Shown: positions 62,318 through 64,000 of the stretch, piece by piece
How the letters are laid out: every line of letters begins with the position of its first letter
How positions within the stretch are numbered: the first letter of the stretch is position 1
DNA from: Mytilisepta virgata
Taxonomy: Eukaryota > Mollusca > Bivalvia > Mytilida > Mytilidae
Length of the DNA stretch: 64,000 nt
Assembly (NCBI GenBank): GCA_028015205.1
Contig: CM051514.1
Location: 31,946,150 to 32,010,149 of the forward strand
Direction of reading: 5' to 3'
Translations under genes and position numbers: made by a program
Notes under the pieces: generated by a model
Told to the model about the DNA's origin: nothing
Databases searched by the model: none
The model's input: the letters and a program-made list of their open reading frames with translations, nothing else

Positions 62318-62740
62318 GCTGTCACAAACGCTTCGTTACCAGGGTTTGATCAGGGATAAGTTGATGTCATCACTTAAGAAATTTTACGGTCGTCATCATG
62401 AATTGATTGACCGTTACAGTGTTCCAATATCTAAGATGATGTTGGACTTTTTCCACTGTGGTAAAATTTCATGTGTATCCAGCAATTTGTGACTTGCACA
62501 GGATTGACTTTGTTGAACTTCACGACGGGTGTCGTATACGGAGCAAGAACTGCTTACCCTTCCTGAGAACATGGGTTTACTCCTGGTTTTTATAGGAGTT
62601 CGTTTTTCTCATTGTTTTTAAGTTTTCTGTTTTTATTTGTTGTGCTGTGGTTGTTAATTTGTCTTCCTTGGTTTGTCTGTCAAATGGATTACGTTTTTTT
62701 TTATTGCTCCTTAAGTATATTTGTCCTCTTTATAAATTGA
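62318..62740 (+). pseudogene. Penelope-like relic, right part
   Basis: Begins with the duplicated GCTGT and continues the protein interrupted at 51370: FRQRGLLL on the left joins LSQT...QGLIRDKLMSSLKKFYGRHHELIDRYSVPISKM here. A non-coding 3' tail with TGCTTACCCTTCC and a T-rich end follows, as at 17690-17910. Its 83-codon frame starts inside the LTR only by chance. Confidence 0.85.
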
Positions 62741-63054
62741 ACATTTAAGCAACATGTCATAGGAGGCAATGTCAAAAACTTAAATTCTATTACATGCAAC
62801 ACAATTATTTTTCAATATCAGTCCACAAATGCACAAATTTGGAAAAATTAAATTTTGTTTTAATCTTATGAATCCGATTCAAATTTAAAATTCTACGAAG
62901 ATTAACCTTACATCTTTTTGCGCAATTGTAGAAAAATCCAAAAACAACATTTTTGTACTGTAAAATAAAAAAAAAACATTTGAAAGTGTAGTTATGTATA
63001 CAAGCTGCCACCGATATAAAGTTTGATATTAAATAATATTCTACAATGACTTAC
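62741..63054. other. Intron sequence
   Basis: AT-rich, next to the Ig-like exon; nothing recognised. Confidence 0.35.
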
Positions 63055-63396
63055 AGATTACATTCAAATCCATTGTAACTTGTGTTGTATCTTCCTCGTT
63101 CCTCTTCTCACCATGGATACACTTCCAAACACCATTTTCACATTTTTTGAGATGTATAGTCATAGTGTTCGATACAGTTTGATTGGGCAATATAAACTGC
63201 ACGATTCCAGGGTCACAAGATCCCGTTACATTTATTGATAACAGTGGAGGATTGCAGTGTCCTCTCTTTTTACCTTTTGGATCATAAAAATTCACACCCA
63301 ATCCCATTTTCATTACTTTACATGTAAGTCCTAATGTATTGTCTCTGTCATTCCATGTTAACGAAACATTGTGGAAAAAGTCGCCCGAACAAACAC
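63055..63396 (-). CDS. Exon encoding an Ig-like extracellular domain
   Basis: On the minus strand CTTTTCTTTTTGAG is the acceptor and ATCT/GTAAGTC the donor. The exon is 342 nt, phase 1 at both ends, the usual arrangement for a shuffled extracellular Ig exon. The 114-residue segment shows a B-strand-like LGLTCKV and an F-strand-like NGVWKCIHG, which would form the intradomain disulphide. Extra Cys lie near the start (VCSGDF), in the middle (HCNPPLL, GSCDPG) and in KKCENG. Asn-X-Ser/Thr sites occur at HNVS, INVT and NQTV. It ends MDLNVI plus a split Cys codon that splices in phase to the membrane exon at 49499-49642. It would act as a surface receptor or adhesion domain; ligand unknown. It resembles Ig-like modules I have seen in mussel proteins, but no gene name can be given. 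Upstream exons lie beyond the window. Confidence 0.75.
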
Positions 63397-63787
63397 CTCA
63401 AAAAGAAAAGCGAGTTAAGAAACATTACAGAAAAGATGTGAGCACTTCTTTGTGAATGAAACATACACAATTCCTAAAATTGCTTCTTTTTCGTTTTCTT
63501 CTTAATAAAGATTGTTACTGATATGAAAAGTTATATGCTAGTCCTTAAATTTCGTTATATTAGCCTTGATGATCCTCTTAATCTTCTTAATCATCTTAAC
63601 CCTACTCTGATAATAAGGTTTATGTGCAAATAAAAAGTATTTTTTCTCTTTCTAGGAAGACCTTTTAGTTATCACAAACATCCTTGCATCAGTTCAAATA
63701 TAAGATGCCTATACATATAAAATTCGAATATTCTATTCGTGTGCATAACACTAGTGTTTTATTTAATAGGCAAAAAAGCGTGTACAT
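63397..63787. other. Putative intron upstream of the Ig-like exon
   Basis: AT-rich; nothing recognised. Confidence 0.35.
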
Positions 63788-64000
63788 GTTGTAACTAGGG
63801 GCTCTCAAGAGCCTGTATCGCTCACCTGGATTTGACTTTTTACCTTGAGCAGTTTAAGTGTTGCAGTCAATTTGGCTGGTTTTTCTATAGGGTTCTATGT
63901 TAAACTAAGTTTGGCTGTGGCAACCATCTTGGTTAACAGTCCAGGTCAATGGACACATTTCAAAAAGAGAACCATCTAAAATCTAAAAGTGTTGTTCCAA
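63788..64000 (+). repeat. Dispersed repeat, related to the Y segment of the tandem array
   Basis: Starts GGGGCTCTCAAGAGCCTGTA and contains GTCAATTTGGCTGGTTTTTC, GGGTTCTATGTTAAACTAAG and AAGAGAACCATCTAA. The second half matches 24165-24275 and 26957-27070 in the same orientation. Runs off the window. Confidence 0.85.

Overview
The window reads as invertebrate nuclear DNA, most likely from a bivalve mollusc and probably a mussel. It is AT-rich, has no bacterial-style gene packing, and is full of low-copy tandem duplications and decayed retroelements. Repeat types such as the GTCT-rich element at 38.9 kb, the element beginning GGGGCTCTCAAGAGCC at the right edge and the tRNA-like SINE pieces resemble ones I associate with bivalves. 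Species cannot be named from the sequence alone.

The best host-gene signal is a set of small exons on the minus strand. Reading right to left they are: an Ig-like ectodomain exon (63055-63396), a membrane-segment exon (49499-49642), two further hydrophobic exons (48544-48678 and 47244-47324), a Cys- and Asn-containing exon (2741 to about 2968) and another membrane exon (745-942). The exons with both ends located are multiples of three and phase 1-1, with good splice sites on nearly all. They may form one gene with very long repeat-filled introns, or two neighbouring genes. Nearly everything else would then be intron.

Mobile elements dominate the rest. At 51371-62317 lies a complete but inactivated BEL/Pao LTR retrotransposon with two LTRs of about 0.84 kb, a 5-bp target duplication, a polypurine tract, and gag, protease, RT/RNase H and integrase. 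It sits inside an older Penelope-like reverse-transcriptase relic, whose two halves flank it. The BEL element is in turn split by a 2980-bp DNA element (55029-58008) with roughly 100-bp terminal inverted repeats, subterminal palindrome arrays, a 6-bp target duplication and two SINE-like inserts. A second, older BEL/Pao integrase relic at 5.0-6.4 kb carries its own nested Penelope-like fragment. Further Penelope-like pieces lie at 16.9-17.9 kb and 31.4-31.9 kb.

The middle of the window was built by local duplication: a 2.8-kb unit in 2.8 tandem copies (21.9-29.7 kb), a diverged 3-4 kb pair (29.7-33.9 and 35.05-38.2 kb), a 1.6-1.75 kb pair (42.9-44.7 and 45.1-46.7 kb) and a 170-bp pair (18.67 and 20.16 kb). 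A decayed protein-coding region of unassigned, probably transposon, origin lies at 39.2-42.1 kb. No RNA genes or CRISPR arrays were seen.
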